The position numbers were made by a program, and so were the translations under genes. The notes below the pieces were generated by a model, which was given only the letters and a program-made list of their open reading frames with translations, had not been told where the DNA came from and made no database searches. Positions 27,428-36,446 of a stretch of 64,000 bases of DNA are shown one piece after another. Origin of the DNA: Lysobacterales bacterium. Lineage in GTDB: Bacteria > Pseudomonadota > Gammaproteobacteria > Xanthomonadales > Rhodanobacteraceae. The DNA lies in assembly GCA_014338185.1 (NCBI GenBank), contig QUBV01000002.1, forward strand, positions 46,347-110,346, in the 5' to 3' direction. The stretch's first letter is position 1, and every line of letters begins with the position of its first letter.

Positions 27428-29302
27428 TCAGGCGACGTGGCGCTGGCTGCGGCGCAGGTGCACGAGCAGCAATGACACCGCGGCCGGCGTGACGCCCGCG
27501 ATGCGCCGCGCCTCGCCGAGCGTGCGCGGGCGCGTGGCGCTGAGCTTGGCCAGCACCTCGGCCGACAGTCCGCGCACCTGCGCGAACTCGAAGTTGGGCG
27601 GGATCACGGTGTCGTCATGGCGCCGGTTGCGCGCAATCTCCTCCTGCTGGCGCTGCAGGTAGCCCGCATACTTGATGTCGACCTCGACCTGCTCGGCGAT
27701 CGCCGCCTCGGCCACGCCCGGGCCACAGCCTTCGACCGCGACCAGATCGCGGTAGCCGATGCCGGGGCGGCGCAGCAGGTCGCGCAGGTTGGTCTCCCGC
27801 GACACGGTCACGCCCAGTTGCGCCGCGAGCGCCTGGCCGAGCGCGTTGGCCGGTGACGCCCACAGCCCGGCCAGGCGTTGCTGCTCGCGCTCGATCGCGT
27901 CGCGCTTGCGCCGCACCGCGTCGTGGCGCGCCGGCTCGACGCAGCCGAGTTCGAAGCCGCGCTCGCTCAGGCGCAGGTCGGCGTTGTCCTCGCGCAGCTG
28001 CAGGCGATATTCCGCGCGCGAGGTGAACATGCGGTAGGGCTCGCTGGTGCCATTGGTGACGAGGTCGTCGATGAGCACGCCGATGTAGGCCTCGTCACGA
28101 CGTGGCGTCCACGGCGCCTGGCCGCGCGTCGCGCGCGCGGCATTGAGGCCCGCGACCAGACCCTGTGCCGCGGCTTCCTCGTAACCGGTGGTGCCGTTGA
28201 TCTGGCCGGCGAAGTACAGACCCGGGATCGCCTTGGTCTCGAGCGAGGCCTCGAGCGCGCGCGGGTCGAAGAAGTCGTACTCGATCGCATAGCCGGGGCG
28301 GGTCAGGTGGGCCCGTTCGAGGCCACGGATCGAACGCACCAGTGCGACCTGCACGTCGAACGGCAGCGAAGTGGACACGCCATTGGGATAGACCTCGTGG
28401 GTGTCCAGGCCCTCGGGTTCGAGGAACACCTGGTGCGAGGCCTTGTCGGCAAAGCGCACCACCTTGTCCTCGATCGACGGGCAATAGCGCGGACCCACGC
28501 CCTCGATCACGCCGCCATACAGGGGCGAGCGATCCAGCGCGCCACGGATGAGCTCGTGGGTGCGCTCGTTGGTGTGGCCGATCCAGCAACTCACCTGGCG
28601 CGGGTGGTCGGCGACGCTGCCGAGGAACGAGAACACCGGCGTGGGCACATCGCCCGGCTGCTCCTGCAGCTGCGCCCAGTCGATGCTGCGGCCATCGATG
28701 CGCGGCGGCGTGCCGGTCTTGAGCCGGCCCACGGGCAGCTGCAGCTCGCGCAGCATGGCTGCCAGCTGCACCGCTGGCGCGTCGCCGGCGCGGCCACCCG
28801 GCTGCTGGCTGAGCCCGACATGGATCCGGCCCGCGAGGAAGGTGCCGACCGTGAGCACCACGCTGCGCGCGCGGAACTCCAGCCCCGACTGGGTCACCAC
28901 CCCGGCCACGCGGCCGTGCTCGATGCGCAGCCCATCCACGCCCTGCTGGAACAGGGCCAGGCCCGGCTGTGTCTCGACCCGACGGCGAATGGCCGCTTTG
29001 TACAAAACGCGGTCGGCCTGACAGCGCGTGGCACGTACGGCCGGACCCTTGGAGGCGTTGAGCGTGCGCCACTGGATGCCCGCGCGGTCGGCGGCCCAGG
29101 CCATGGCGCCACCCAGGGCATCGATCTCGCGCACGAGATGGCCCTTGCCGATGCCGCCGATGGCCGGATTGCAGCTCATCTGGCCGATGGTTTCGATGTT
29201 GTGGGTGAGCAGCAGCGTGCGCGCGCCGCTGCGCGCGCTGGCCAGCGCGGCTTCGGTGCCGGCATGGCCGCCACCGACCACGATCACGTCAAACTGGTTC
29301 AT
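27428..29302 (-). CDS. mnmG: tRNA uridine-5-carboxymethylaminomethyl(34) synthesis enzyme MnmG
   Basis: 624 residues, full length. With MnmE it modifies wobble U34 of several tRNAs; FAD-dependent. FAD motif [16 protein letters not shown] at the N-terminus, [30 protein letters not shown], the [10 protein letters not shown] and [11 protein letters not shown] segments, and the C-terminal helical MnmE-binding region ([26 protein letters not shown]) are all present. The start at MNQFDVIV is family-typical; the frame extends nine codons upstream. No rsmG or parAB follows in this window, so the gene is not in the oriC-linked arrangement here. Confidence 0.97.
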   Translation of the reverse strand: MNQFDVIVVGGGHAGTEAALASARSGARTLLLTHNIETIGQMSCNPAIGGIGKGHLVREIDALGGAMAWAADRAGIQWRTLNASKGPAVRATRCQADRVLYKAAIRRRVETQPGLALFQQGVDGLRIEHGRVAGVVTQSGLEFRARSVVLTVGTFLAGRIHVGLSQQPGGRAGDAPAVQLAAMLRELQLPVGRLKTGTPPRIDGRSIDWAQLQEQPGDVPTPVFSFLGSVADHPRQVSCWIGHTNERTHELIRGALDRSPLYGGVIEGVGPRYCPSIEDKVVRFADKASHQVFLEPEGLDTHEVYPNGVSTSLPFDVQVALVRSIRGLERAHLTRPGYAIEYDFFDPRALEASLETKAIPGLYFAGQINGTTGYEEAAAQGLVAGLNAARATRGQAPWTPRRDEAYIGVLIDDLVTNGTSEPYRMFTSRAEYRLQLREDNADLRLSERGFELGCVEPARHDAVRRKRDAIEREQQRLAGLWASPANALGQALAAQLGVTVSRETNLRDLLRRPGIGYRDLVAVEGCGPGVAEAAIAEQVEVDIKYAGYLQRQQEEIARNRRHDDTVIPPNFEFAQVRGLSAEVLAKLSATRPRTLGEARRIAGVTPAAVSLLLVHLRRSQRHVA

Positions 29303-29341
29303 CGCACCCGTCCGCTCCGCCGCAGGCAACGCCGGGCGCGC

Positions 29342-29347
29342 ATTCTA
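29342..29347 (-). promoter_or_regulatory. Probable -10 box of mnmG
   Basis: TAGAAT on the minus strand, 40 bases before the ATG, with TGCCAA 18 bases further upstream as the nearest -35-like hexamer. Confidence 0.4.
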
Positions 29348-29396
29348 GAACGCCCGCCGCTGCGGTTGGCACGTTTCCTGCTGTTGGGAAATTACA

Positions 29397-29467
29397 CTCC
29401 CACCGACGCACGGCGTTTGCGAGCACGCCGCTGCCGGAATTCAGGGGCCGGCTTGCGTCGGTGGGAG
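29397..29467. repeat. 14-bp inverted repeat enclosing two hairpins
   Basis: CTCCCACCGACGCA (29397-29410) and TGCGTCGGTGGGAG (29454-29467) are perfect complements. The 43 bases between can fold as CGGCGT/ACGCCG (eight-base loop) and GCCGG/CCGGC, giving a three-way junction of 71 bases. It lies upstream of the mnmG promoter, in a 614-base stretch with no convincing gene before 29917. Could be an RNA, a miniature repeat element or a protein-binding site; I recognise no known family. Confidence 0.7.
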
Positions 29468-29545
29468 CACCTTCCCTTGCACGCGCACGCGATCGCCCCG
29501 CGCGACCTGCGCGAGTCCCGATACCGGCGTCTGGCGAAAAGAAGG

Positions 29546-29605
29546 CTGGCGCCCGGCGGTCGTAGGAACAGGGGGAATCCAAGAGGACCGTGTGCCGGGC
29601 GCCAG
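29546..29605. repeat. 12-bp inverted repeat in the same gap
   Basis: CTGGCGCCCGGC (29546-29557) and GCCGGGCGCCAG (29594-29605) are perfect complements separated by 36 bases that contain short A/G-rich runs. A second independent stem within 150 bases of the first suggests a structured transcript or a compound repeat. Confidence 0.65.
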
Positions 29606-29833
29606 AAAGGAACCGCCGGCGTCGTTGCACGCCGACCAAGACAACTCATCCCGAGCGCATAGCTTAGCGAAGTGCGATGCCGTTGTCTTTGGCTTTTCTG
29701 TGACCGCGGTCGCGCCTGGCGCTGTGCCCCGGGCCGGCCCGGTCGCCGTGGACGGGCGCCGCTGCCGCTGTTGCGCGCGTCGGGCAAATCAGCCCGCCCG
29801 CGTCAGGTTTGGACCAATCCTTGTCGGGTGCCG

Positions 29834-29845
29834 GGGCAAATGCCC
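29834..29845. promoter_or_regulatory. Palindrome GGGCAAATGCCC, possible activator site
   Basis: Twelve-base palindrome whose left half GGGCAAAT recurs at 29782-29789 (there within GGGCAAATCAGCCC). The two copies are 52 bases apart and lie 14 and 70 bases upstream of the sigma-54 promoter. Candidate binding sites for an enhancer-binding protein; inferred from position. Confidence 0.35.
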
Positions 29846-29858
29846 ACTGGTTCACGCT

Positions 29859-29874
29859 TGGCATGCGAGTTGCA
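29859..29874 (+). promoter_or_regulatory. Sigma-54 (RpoN) promoter
   Basis: TGGCATGCGAGTTGCA fits the consensus TGGCAYR-N4-TTGCW with GG and GC exactly ten bases apart, differing only in T for C at the sixth base. The start point would be near 29885, 32 bases ahead of the ATG of the 63-residue protein, which also has a well-placed GGGAG. Confidence 0.75.
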
Positions 29875-29916
29875 TCATCCCAAGTGTCGAACCAATCGGT
29901 GAACAGGGAGCCGATC

Positions 29917-30108
29917 ATGCAACTCAACAGCAACGTCATTCCGACCTCCGCGTTCCAGCGCTATGAACTCATGGTCGAACTGGGTCGCCTTGAAATGGCC
30001 CTCGACAACGTGCGCACCGGCCCCAACGCCTTGCAGGCCGACACGCTCAATGCGCTGGAATCGCGCTGCGCACGCATCCAGGAAGCGCTCAGCCGCCTGC
30101 CGGCCTGA
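29917..30108 (+). CDS. Small helical protein, sigma-54-controlled
   Basis: 63 residues; GGAG lies six bases before the ATG. After a short polar N-terminus (MQLNSNVIPTSAFQRYEL) it is one or two amphipathic helices (MVELGRLEMALDNVRTGPNALQ, then LNALESRCARIQEALSRLPA) with one cysteine. No membrane segment or signal. I recognise no family. Its own promoter and a strong intrinsic terminator make it a complete single-gene unit, which supports its reality despite its size. Confidence 0.75.
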   Translation: MQLNSNVIPTSAFQRYELMVELGRLEMALDNVRTGPNALQADTLNALESRCARIQEALSRLPA

Positions 30109-30141
30109 ACGCCCGATACCGAATACACCGTGGAACAGGGG

Positions 30142-30170
30142 AAGGCCGTGCTCTGCGCGGCCTTTTTTTT
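30142..30170 (+). terminator. Rho-independent terminator
   Basis: AAGGCCGTGC pairs with GCGCGGCCTT around a three-base loop and is followed by an uninterrupted run of T residues to 30170. It starts 33 bases after the stop of the 63-residue gene and just before the convergent pepN stop. Confidence 0.9.
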
Positions 30171-30190
30171 CGCCCTCGCCAGCCCGGTCG

Positions 30191-32830
30191 TCACGCGAGC
30201 AGGCGGTCGAGGATGTCGCACAGGTCGGCTGACAGTGCCGGCGCGGCGCGCAGGCGCGCCAGTTCCTGCTGCATGAGCGCGCGCCGCCCGGGCTCGTAGC
30301 GACGCCAGCTGCCGAACGCGGTGGCCAGGCGCGCGGCCACCTGCGGCGTCAGTGCGTCCACGCGCGCGATTGCCGCCGCTACCCAGCGGTAGCCCGCGCC
30401 ATCGGCGCGGTGGAACACGCGCTGGTTGCGCTGGGCGAGGCTGCCGACCAGGGCGTACACCTTGTTGGGGTTGTCCCAGCGGAACGCCGCATGCCGACTG
30501 AGCTCGTCGACGCGGTCGAGCGTGGCCGGTCCCGGCTGCAGCGCCTGCAGCACGAACCACTTGTCGAGCACGAGTGCATCCTGCGCGTGCTGCCGCGCGA
30601 ACTGCCCGAGCGCGGTGGCGGCCGTGGGCGCGTCGATATCCAGCAGCGCCGCCAGCGCGGCGAGCCGGTCGGTGAGGTTGTCGGCCTGCGCCTGCTGCGC
30701 CGCTGCGAGCGCCGCATGGGCCGCATCGGCGCGCACCAGCAGGGCGAGGCAGGCATTGCGCAGGCGGCGGCGCCCTGCCGCAGCGGTATCGGCACGGAAC
30801 GCAGGCGCGGCGCAGGCGTGGTAACGCGCCAGCAGGCGCGCCTGCAGGGGCCGGGCCAGCGCCTCGATCAGCGCCCGGCGGGTGGTGTGGACTGCTTCGG
30901 GATCGATGTCGACCAGCTCGCCACTGAGCGAGTGGGCATCGGGCAGCGTGAGCAGCTCGGCCGCGAGCGCGGGATCGAGATCGTCGTCGGCGAGGACGGC
31001 ATCCAGTGCCGCGGCCCATGCCGACACCGCGCCGGCATCGGGCGCAGCGCCAGCCGGCGTGGCGGCGAACAGCCCGCGCGCGAGCGTGTCGCCCGCAAAC
31101 CAGCGGTTGAATCCGTCCGTATCGTGGCGCAACTGCCGCAGCAGCTCCTCGGGCGTCGCCTCGAGCTGCAGGCGGACCGGCGCCGAATAGCCGCGCAACA
31201 ACGACGGCACCGGCGCTGCCGGCACGTCGACGAAGCGCCAGCTCGCCTCGGACGCGTCCAGCAGCAGCACGCGCTCGTCGCCCACCGCCGCCGCCTCGTG
31301 CGCGAGGCGCAGCGGCAGTGGCCGGCCCTCGCTGCCGAGCAGCGCCAGTGCGATGGGAATCGGCAGCGCCTGCTTGTGGGGCTGGTTCGGCGTCGGCGCG
31401 GTCGACTGCCGCACGCGCAAGGTGTAGCTGCGCGTGCCGGCGTCGTATTCGCCACTGGCTTGCAGCCGCGGCGTACCGGCCTGCGCGTACCAGTCCAGCC
31501 AACGCGACAGGTCGACGCCGTTGGCCGCGCCAAGCGCAGCGAGGAAATCCTCGACCGTGACCGCGCTGCCGTCGTGGCGCGAAAAGTACAGGTCCAGGCC
31601 GCGCCGGAAGCCATCGCGGCCCAGTCGCGTGGCGAGCATGCGCACGATCTCGGCGCCCTTCTCGTACACGGTCGCGGTGTAGAAATTGTTGATCTCGCTG
31701 TAGCGATCGGGCCGCACCGGGTGCGCGAGCGGGCCGGCGTCCTCGGCGAACTGCGCGCGCCACAACATGCGCACGTCCTCGATGCGGCGCAGCGTGCGCG
31801 ACACGCGATCGGCCTCGAATTCCTGCTCGCGATACACGGTCAGCCCTTCCTTGAGGCTGAGCTGGAACCAGTCACGGCAGGTCACGCGGTTGCCGCTCCA
31901 GTTGTGGAAGTACTCATGGCCGACCACCGCGAGCACGTGGCGATAGTCGTCGTCGCTGGCCGTGGCGGGATCGGCCAGCAGGTACTTGGCGTTGAAGATG
32001 TTGAGGCCCTTGTTCTCCATCGCGCCCATGGCGAAGTCATGCGTGGCCACGATGTGGAACACATCGAGGTCGTAGCAGCGGCCGAAGCGCTGTTCGTCCC
32101 AGCGCATCGCCTGCTTGAGGCAGTCCATCGCCCAGCGGCAACGCTCGATCACCGCGGGCTCGGCGTGGATGACCAGGCGCACCCGGCGGCCCTGCGCGGT
32201 GGTGAATGCATCCTCGATGCAGGCGAGCGCGCCGGCCACCAGCGCGAACAGGTAGCTCGGCTTGGGATGGGGATCGACGAAGCGCGCGTAATGGCGCCCG
32301 TCGCCGAGCAGGCCCTGCGCGACGCAGTTGCCATTGGCCAGCAGCAGCGGAAAGCGCGCGCGATCGGCGCGCAGCGTGACGTCGTAGCGCGCAAGCACGT
32401 CGGGGCGATCGAGGAACGGGGTGATGTGGCGAAAACCCTCGGCCTCGCATTGGGTGAGCAGGAAGCGCTGCTGCTGGCTGCCGCTCGTGTACAGGCCCTG
32501 CAGTGTGGTGTTGCGCTCGGGCGCGATGCGCACGCGCGTGGCCAGCTGTACGCTGCCGGACTCGTGCGGCAGCGTGAGCAGGCCGTCGGCGTGGCGGTAC
32601 TCGTCGCGCGCCAGCACCCGGCCGTTGCTGCGCACTTCGAGCAGCTCCATGTCCTGCGCATGCAGCTGCAGCGGCGCGGCGGCCACCTGCTGCTCGAGAT
32701 CGAGCCAGGCCTCGACCACCGTTGCCGCCGGATCCAGGTCGAATTCGAGCCTGACCGCGCTGATGCGCCAGTCGGGCGCGCGGTAGTCGCGCAGATGGAT
32801 GGTCGGCTTGGCGTGGCTGGGCGCGGACAT
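30191..32830 (-). CDS. pepN: Aminopeptidase N (M1 family)
   Basis: 879 residues, close to the 870 of E. coli PepN. A cytoplasmic zinc aminopeptidase with broad specificity. Substrate motif GAMEN at 269-273, zinc site HEYFHNWSGN at 305-314 with the third ligand Glu328 (LKEGLTVYREQ), and the FDLDPAAT...ATRVRIAPERNTTLQGLYTS N-terminal domain. The C-terminal half is the helical superdomain typical of the E. coli type, ending ALMQQELARLRA. The gene is monocistronic and divergent from the dehydratase gene. Confidence 0.97.
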   Translation of the reverse strand: MSAPSHAKPTIHLRDYRAPDWRISAVRLEFDLDPAATVVEAWLDLEQQVAAAPLQLHAQDMELLEVRSNGRVLARDEYRHADGLLTLPHESGSVQLATRVRIAPERNTTLQGLYTSGSQQQRFLLTQCEAEGFRHITPFLDRPDVLARYDVTLRADRARFPLLLANGNCVAQGLLGDGRHYARFVDPHPKPSYLFALVAGALACIEDAFTTAQGRRVRLVIHAEPAVIERCRWAMDCLKQAMRWDEQRFGRCYDLDVFHIVATHDFAMGAMENKGLNIFNAKYLLADPATASDDDYRHVLAVVGHEYFHNWSGNRVTCRDWFQLSLKEGLTVYREQEFEADRVSRTLRRIEDVRMLWRAQFAEDAGPLAHPVRPDRYSEINNFYTATVYEKGAEIVRMLATRLGRDGFRRGLDLYFSRHDGSAVTVEDFLAALGAANGVDLSRWLDWYAQAGTPRLQASGEYDAGTRSYTLRVRQSTAPTPNQPHKQALPIPIALALLGSEGRPLPLRLAHEAAAVGDERVLLLDASEASWRFVDVPAAPVPSLLRGYSAPVRLQLEATPEELLRQLRHDTDGFNRWFAGDTLARGLFAATPAGAAPDAGAVSAWAAALDAVLADDDLDPALAAELLTLPDAHSLSGELVDIDPEAVHTTRRALIEALARPLQARLLARYHACAAPAFRADTAAAGRRRLRNACLALLVRADAAHAALAAAQQAQADNLTDRLAALAALLDIDAPTAATALGQFARQHAQDALVLDKWFVLQALQPGPATLDRVDELSRHAAFRWDNPNKVYALVGSLAQRNQRVFHRADGAGYRWVAAAIARVDALTPQVAARLATAFGSWRRYEPGRRALMQQELARLRAAPALSADLCDILDRLLA

Positions 32831-32965
32831 GGGCTGCGTGGTTGACCAACGGCGTCGTGCACCCTAGCCGCAAGCGCGCGCGGCTGCCAAGGCACCCTCA
32901 CGCGGCACTGGCGCGGCGCGGCGACACCTCGCTATCGTCGCGTGATCCCGTTCGCCGCAAGGCCG

Positions 32966-33934
32966 ATGCCGCCCGCAGCCACGCCACTGCCCGATTTCGC
33001 CGCGGTCGAGGCCGCCGCGGCACGCATCGCGCCGCATGCGCAGCGCACCCCGATGCTGCGTTCGCACAGCCTCGATGCGCTTGCGGGCTCGCAGCTGTAC
33101 TTCAAGTGCGAGAACCTGCAGCGCGCGGGTGCCTTCAAGTTCCGCGGCGCCTGCAATGCGGTATGGGCCTTGCCGCAGGCGCTGGCCGCGCGCGGCGTGG
33201 TGACCCATTCCTCGGGCAACCATGGCGCGGCGCTCGCGCTGGCCGCGCGCACGCGCGGCATCGCCGCGCACGTGGTGGTGCCCACGGGCGCGGTCGCGGC
33301 CAAGCTCGCGGCGATCGAGGCCGCTGGTGCGACGCTGCATCGCTGCGCGGCCACGCTCGCCGCGCGCGAGGCAATGTGCGAAGCGGTGCGCGCCGACACC
33401 GGTGCCACCCTCGTGCATCCCTATGCCGACGCGCAGGTGATCGCGGGCCAGGGCACGGCCGCGCTCGAACTGCTGCGGGAAGTGGGCACGCTCGATGCGA
33501 TCGTGGTGCCAGTGGGCGGCGGTGGCCTCGCGGCCGGCAGCGCGATCGCCGCGCACGGCATCGATGCGGACATCGAAGTCCACGGCGCCGAGCCGGCCGG
33601 TGCCGCCGACGCCGCGCAATCGCTGCAGCGGGGCGCGCGCATCGACCGCCTTACGCCCAACACGCTGTGCGACGGCTTGCGCGCGCTGCTCGGCGAGATC
33701 AATTTCCGGCTGCTGCAGGCCCATCGGGTCCAGGTGTCGACGCTGGAGGATCGCGCCACGCTCGCGGCCATGCGGCTGCTGTGGGAGCGGCTCAAGCTCG
33801 TGGTGGAGCCGTCCTCGGCGATCGCGCTCGCCGCGGTGCTGGCACAACCCGAACGGTTTCGCGGACGGCGCGTCGGCATCATCCTCAGCGGCGGCAACGT
33901 CGATCTGGCCGCGCTGTTCGCGGCCTACGGCTGA
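32966..33934 (+). CDS. PLP-dependent threonine dehydratase / serine racemase-like enzyme
   Basis: 322 residues from the ATG at 32966, preceded by AAGG; a GTG eight codons upstream is the alternative. Fold-type II PLP enzyme: Lys58 in FKFRGACNA binds the cofactor, SSGNHG contacts the substrate carboxylate, and VPVGGGGL is the phosphate-binding loop. VEPSSAIALAA and SGGN near the end are also typical. The length and lack of a regulatory ACT domain fit catabolic threonine/serine dehydratases or serine racemases; the sequence does not decide between them. Its stop overlaps that of the convergent EamA gene by ten bases. Confidence 0.88.
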   Translation: MPPAATPLPDFAAVEAAAARIAPHAQRTPMLRSHSLDALAGSQLYFKCENLQRAGAFKFRGACNAVWALPQALAARGVVTHSSGNHGAALALAARTRGIAAHVVVPTGAVAAKLAAIEAAGATLHRCAATLAAREAMCEAVRADTGATLVHPYADAQVIAGQGTAALELLREVGTLDAIVVPVGGGGLAAGSAIAAHGIDADIEVHGAEPAGAADAAQSLQRGARIDRLTPNTLCDGLRALLGEINFRLLQAHRVQVSTLEDRATLAAMRLLWERLKLVVEPSSAIALAAVLAQPERFRGRRVGIILSGGNVDLAALFAAYG

Positions 33935-34812
33935 CGCGCGCGGCGCAGGTTCACCAGGGCGAGGGCGACGACGATGAGGCCGATGCCGAGGCTCTCGGCC
34001 CCGCTCGGCCGTTCGCCCAGCACCAGCCATGCGAAGCCGATGCCCAGCACCGGGATCGCGAGCGAGGACAGACCGGCCACGTTGGCCGGCAGTTGCGCGA
34101 CGATGAACGACCACATCGCCCAGCCCAGTCCCGAGGACAGCAGCGCGTTGTAGGCCAGCGCGGCGATGAAGCCACCGGTCCACGCCACCGGCCGTTCGGG
34201 CACGAGCACCGCGCAGGCGATGATCACCACGCTGCCGAACAGCATCTGCCATGCGGTGAGCGACAGCGCGCCGACGCCACCGCGCTCGAACAGGCGCTTG
34301 CTCAGCACCACGCCCACGGCCCAGCACACGCCACCGGCCAGCGCGAGCACGGTCGGGGTGAGGTCGCCGCCCAGGCCTTGCCACGGTTCGAGCACGAGCA
34401 GCAGCCCGAGCGCGGCCGCGCCCAGCCCCAGCCACAACCGGCGCGTGGGCCATTGGCCCAGTGCGAGCCAGTTCATGAGCACGACCCAGAACGGCATGGT
34501 GTAGGCAAGCAGCGCGGTGCGCCCGGCGCCACCACCAAGCAGTGCGGCCTGCACCAGCAACTGGAAACCGGTGGTCTGCGCCAGGCCGATCCACACGGTC
34601 GGCCACAACGGCGGTGGCCGCAGCGGCCGGCGCCGCAGCGCCAGCAGCGCGAACAACACGAGCGTGCCCAGCCCGTAGCGCCAGGCCGAAAACGTGATCG
34701 GCCCGGCCCACGCCAACGCCTGCTTCATCACGATCCAGTTGTAACTCCAGATCAGGCTGAGCACGCACAGCGCGAGCAGCGCCGGTCGGTGCGCGGGCGC
34801 GCTCGGGGTCAT
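33925..34812 (-). CDS. EamA-family (DMT) transporter
   Basis: 295 residues with ten predicted membrane helices in two EamA halves (about 12-135 and 150-290). LIWSYNWIVMKQAL in helix 1, and LGERPSGAESLGIGLIVVAL at the end, are typical of the drug/metabolite superfamily. Such exporters carry amino acids, metabolites or drugs out of the cytoplasm; the substrate is not readable. The convergent dehydratase gene may be unrelated or may hint at amino-acid substrates. Confidence 0.9.
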   Translation of the reverse strand: MTPSAPAHRPALLALCVLSLIWSYNWIVMKQALAWAGPITFSAWRYGLGTLVLFALLALRRRPLRPPPLWPTVWIGLAQTTGFQLLVQAALLGGGAGRTALLAYTMPFWVVLMNWLALGQWPTRRLWLGLGAAALGLLLVLEPWQGLGGDLTPTVLALAGGVCWAVGVVLSKRLFERGGVGALSLTAWQMLFGSVVIIACAVLVPERPVAWTGGFIAALAYNALLSSGLGWAMWSFIVAQLPANVAGLSSLAIPVLGIGFAWLVLGERPSGAESLGIGLIVVALALVNLRRARQP

Positions 34813-34884
34813 CGGCGGGCGGGGGTGGCGAACGGGCGCGTATCATAGCCGCAGGCGCGATCCGCGCGGGCGAACCGACCTGGC

Positions 34885-35466
34885 ATGAGTGCGACCACCC
34901 GTTGTCCGTGGGCCGATGGCAGCCCGGCCCTGCGCGACTACCACGACCACGAATGGGGCGTGCCGCTGCATGAGGATCGCAGGCTGTTCGAGTTCCTGTG
35001 CCTGGAAGGTACGCAGGCCGGCCTGTCCTGGCGCACCGTGCTCGACAAGCGCGCGCACTACCGGCGCGTGTTCCACGACTTCGACATCGCCTGGTGCGCG
35101 CAACTGGATGCCGCGCACATCGAGCAACTGCTGCGCGATCCGGGACTGATCCGCCACCGCGGCAAGCTCGCCGCGATCGCGGGCAACGCGCGCGCGGCGC
35201 TCGCGGTGATCGCGCAATGCGGTTCGCTCGATGCGCTGTTGTGGTCGTTCGTCGACGGCCGGCCGCGCCGCAATGCCTGGCGCACGCCCGCGCAGGTGCC
35301 GGCCAGCACGCCCGCGTCCGAGGCCATGAGCACGGCCTTGCGCCAACGCGGCTTCCGCTTCGTCGGCCCCACCATCTGCTACGCCTTCATGCAGGCCACC
35401 GGCATGGTCAACGACCATCTGCGCGGCTGCTTCCGTCACGCCACCCCACCACCCACGCGCCCATGA
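34885..35466 (+). CDS. tag: DNA-3-methyladenine glycosylase I
   Basis: 193 residues. Removes 3-methyladenine from alkylated DNA. CPWADGSPALRDYHDHEWGVPLHEDRRLFEFLCLEGTQAGLSW at the start, the HhH-like FVDGRPRRN, and LRQRGFRFVGPTICYAFMQATGMVNDHL with the terminal Cys/His zinc ligands are all diagnostic. The stop overlaps the start of the next gene by four bases, an unusual partner for tag. Confidence 0.96.
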   Translation: MSATTRCPWADGSPALRDYHDHEWGVPLHEDRRLFEFLCLEGTQAGLSWRTVLDKRAHYRRVFHDFDIAWCAQLDAAHIEQLLRDPGLIRHRGKLAAIAGNARAALAVIAQCGSLDALLWSFVDGRPRRNAWRTPAQVPASTPASEAMSTALRQRGFRFVGPTICYAFMQATGMVNDHLRGCFRHATPPPTRP

Positions 35467-36377
35467 TCGTCACCTCCGCCGCCGCCTTCCTCGCCGCCTG
35501 CTCGCACCAGAGCCACCCGCCGCGCCATGCGCCGACCGCGCGCGCGGCCTTCCTCGTCGCACCGGCCTGCAGTGAACTCGCGGCCGAGTCGCGCCAGGAC
35601 AACGCCTACATGGCGAGTGCGGCGACCATCGACCTTGCGCGTGCGCGCGCCCAGCACGACGAACTCGCACGCGCGCTCGGCGCCGACCTGCCCGTGGCCC
35701 TGTTCGCGGGCGCCGCGGACTGCCCCGACGGCATGTTCCCCAACAACGTGTTCGCGACCACGCGTGGCCGCCTCATCATCGGCCGCATGCGCCACCCGGT
35801 GCGCCAGCGCGAAGCCGCCCGCGCTGACATCCGCGCCTGGTTCCGCGACGTGCTCGGCTATGCGCTGGTCGACCTGTCGCAGCGCGATTGCGTGGCCGAA
35901 CTCACCGGCGCGCTGGTGATCGACCGCGCGCGCGGCATCGGCTATTGCGGGCTGTCCGAGCGCTGCGACCTCGCCGGCGCGCAGGCGATGCACGACGCAT
36001 TCGGGTTGCGATTGACCTTCGCTTTCGCGCTCGCGCCGGGCGAGTACCACACCAACGTGGTGCTGGCGGTGCTGGCCGGTCGCGCCGCGCTCATCGCGGC
36101 CGACGGCTTTGCCGAGCGGGCGGACGCCGAGGCGATCGCCTCGGTGTACGGCAGCGGCGCGGTCTGGCTCGACCGCGAGCAGAAGGCGGCGTTTGCGGCC
36201 AATGCGATCACCCTGGCGCCACAGCGCGTGTGGATGAGCCGGCGCGCCGCCGACGCGCTCACGCCCGCGCAGTACCTGGCGCTGGCGCGACACGGCTTTG
36301 CGGTGGGCGCGGTGGCGCTCGACGAGGTCGAGCAGGCGGGCGGCAGCCTGCGATGCTGCGTTGCGGAAATCTACTGA
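35463..36377 (+). CDS. Arginine deiminase-related (amidinotransferase-fold) protein
   Basis: 304 residues, cytoplasmic. MFPNNVFAT is the substrate-loop motif of the guanidino-group-modifying superfamily; His196 in GEYHTNVVLAVLAG and Cys298 in GGSLRCCVAEIY are the catalytic pair. It resembles CtlX-type hydrolases linked to citrulline or arginine use. The first 25 residues are variable. It is translationally coupled to tag (ATGA). An arginase is encoded about 24 kb away on the same strand, so the cell may have two routes for arginine-type compounds. Confidence 0.85.
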   Translation: MIVTSAAAFLAACSHQSHPPRHAPTARAAFLVAPACSELAAESRQDNAYMASAATIDLARARAQHDELARALGADLPVALFAGAADCPDGMFPNNVFATTRGRLIIGRMRHPVRQREAARADIRAWFRDVLGYALVDLSQRDCVAELTGALVIDRARGIGYCGLSERCDLAGAQAMHDAFGLRLTFAFALAPGEYHTNVVLAVLAGRAALIAADGFAERADAEAIASVYGSGAVWLDREQKAAFAANAITLAPQRVWMSRRAADALTPAQYLALARHGFAVGAVALDEVEQAGGSLRCCVAEIY

Positions 36378-36446
36378 GCGGCAGCGGCTTCACGCGCGGC
36401 CAACGCACGCACCGGCCCGCTCGTGCTAGATTGGCCTGTCGCGTTT

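Noticed and set aside
29397..29467. Possible integron attC site or tRNA because of the cloverleaf-like fold
   Set aside because: No attC R/L core sites, no CCA-type acceptor end and no T-loop; the stem is 14 bp, too long for a tRNA.
29289..29639. 116-codon minus-strand frame in the mnmG upstream gap
   Set aside because: It runs through both inverted repeats and the mnmG promoter, has no ribosome-binding site and no recognisable sequence.
29585..29650. Resemblance of GTGTGCCGGG to the 3' part of 4.5S (SRP) RNA
   Set aside because: The conserved SRP loop GGTCAGGTCCGGAAGGAAGC-type core is absent, so this is only a ten-base coincidence.
29592..29966. 124-codon plus-strand frame overlapping the sigma-54 gene
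   Set aside because: It crosses the sigma-54 promoter and the start of the 63-residue gene in another frame, and has Cys/Arg-rich random composition.
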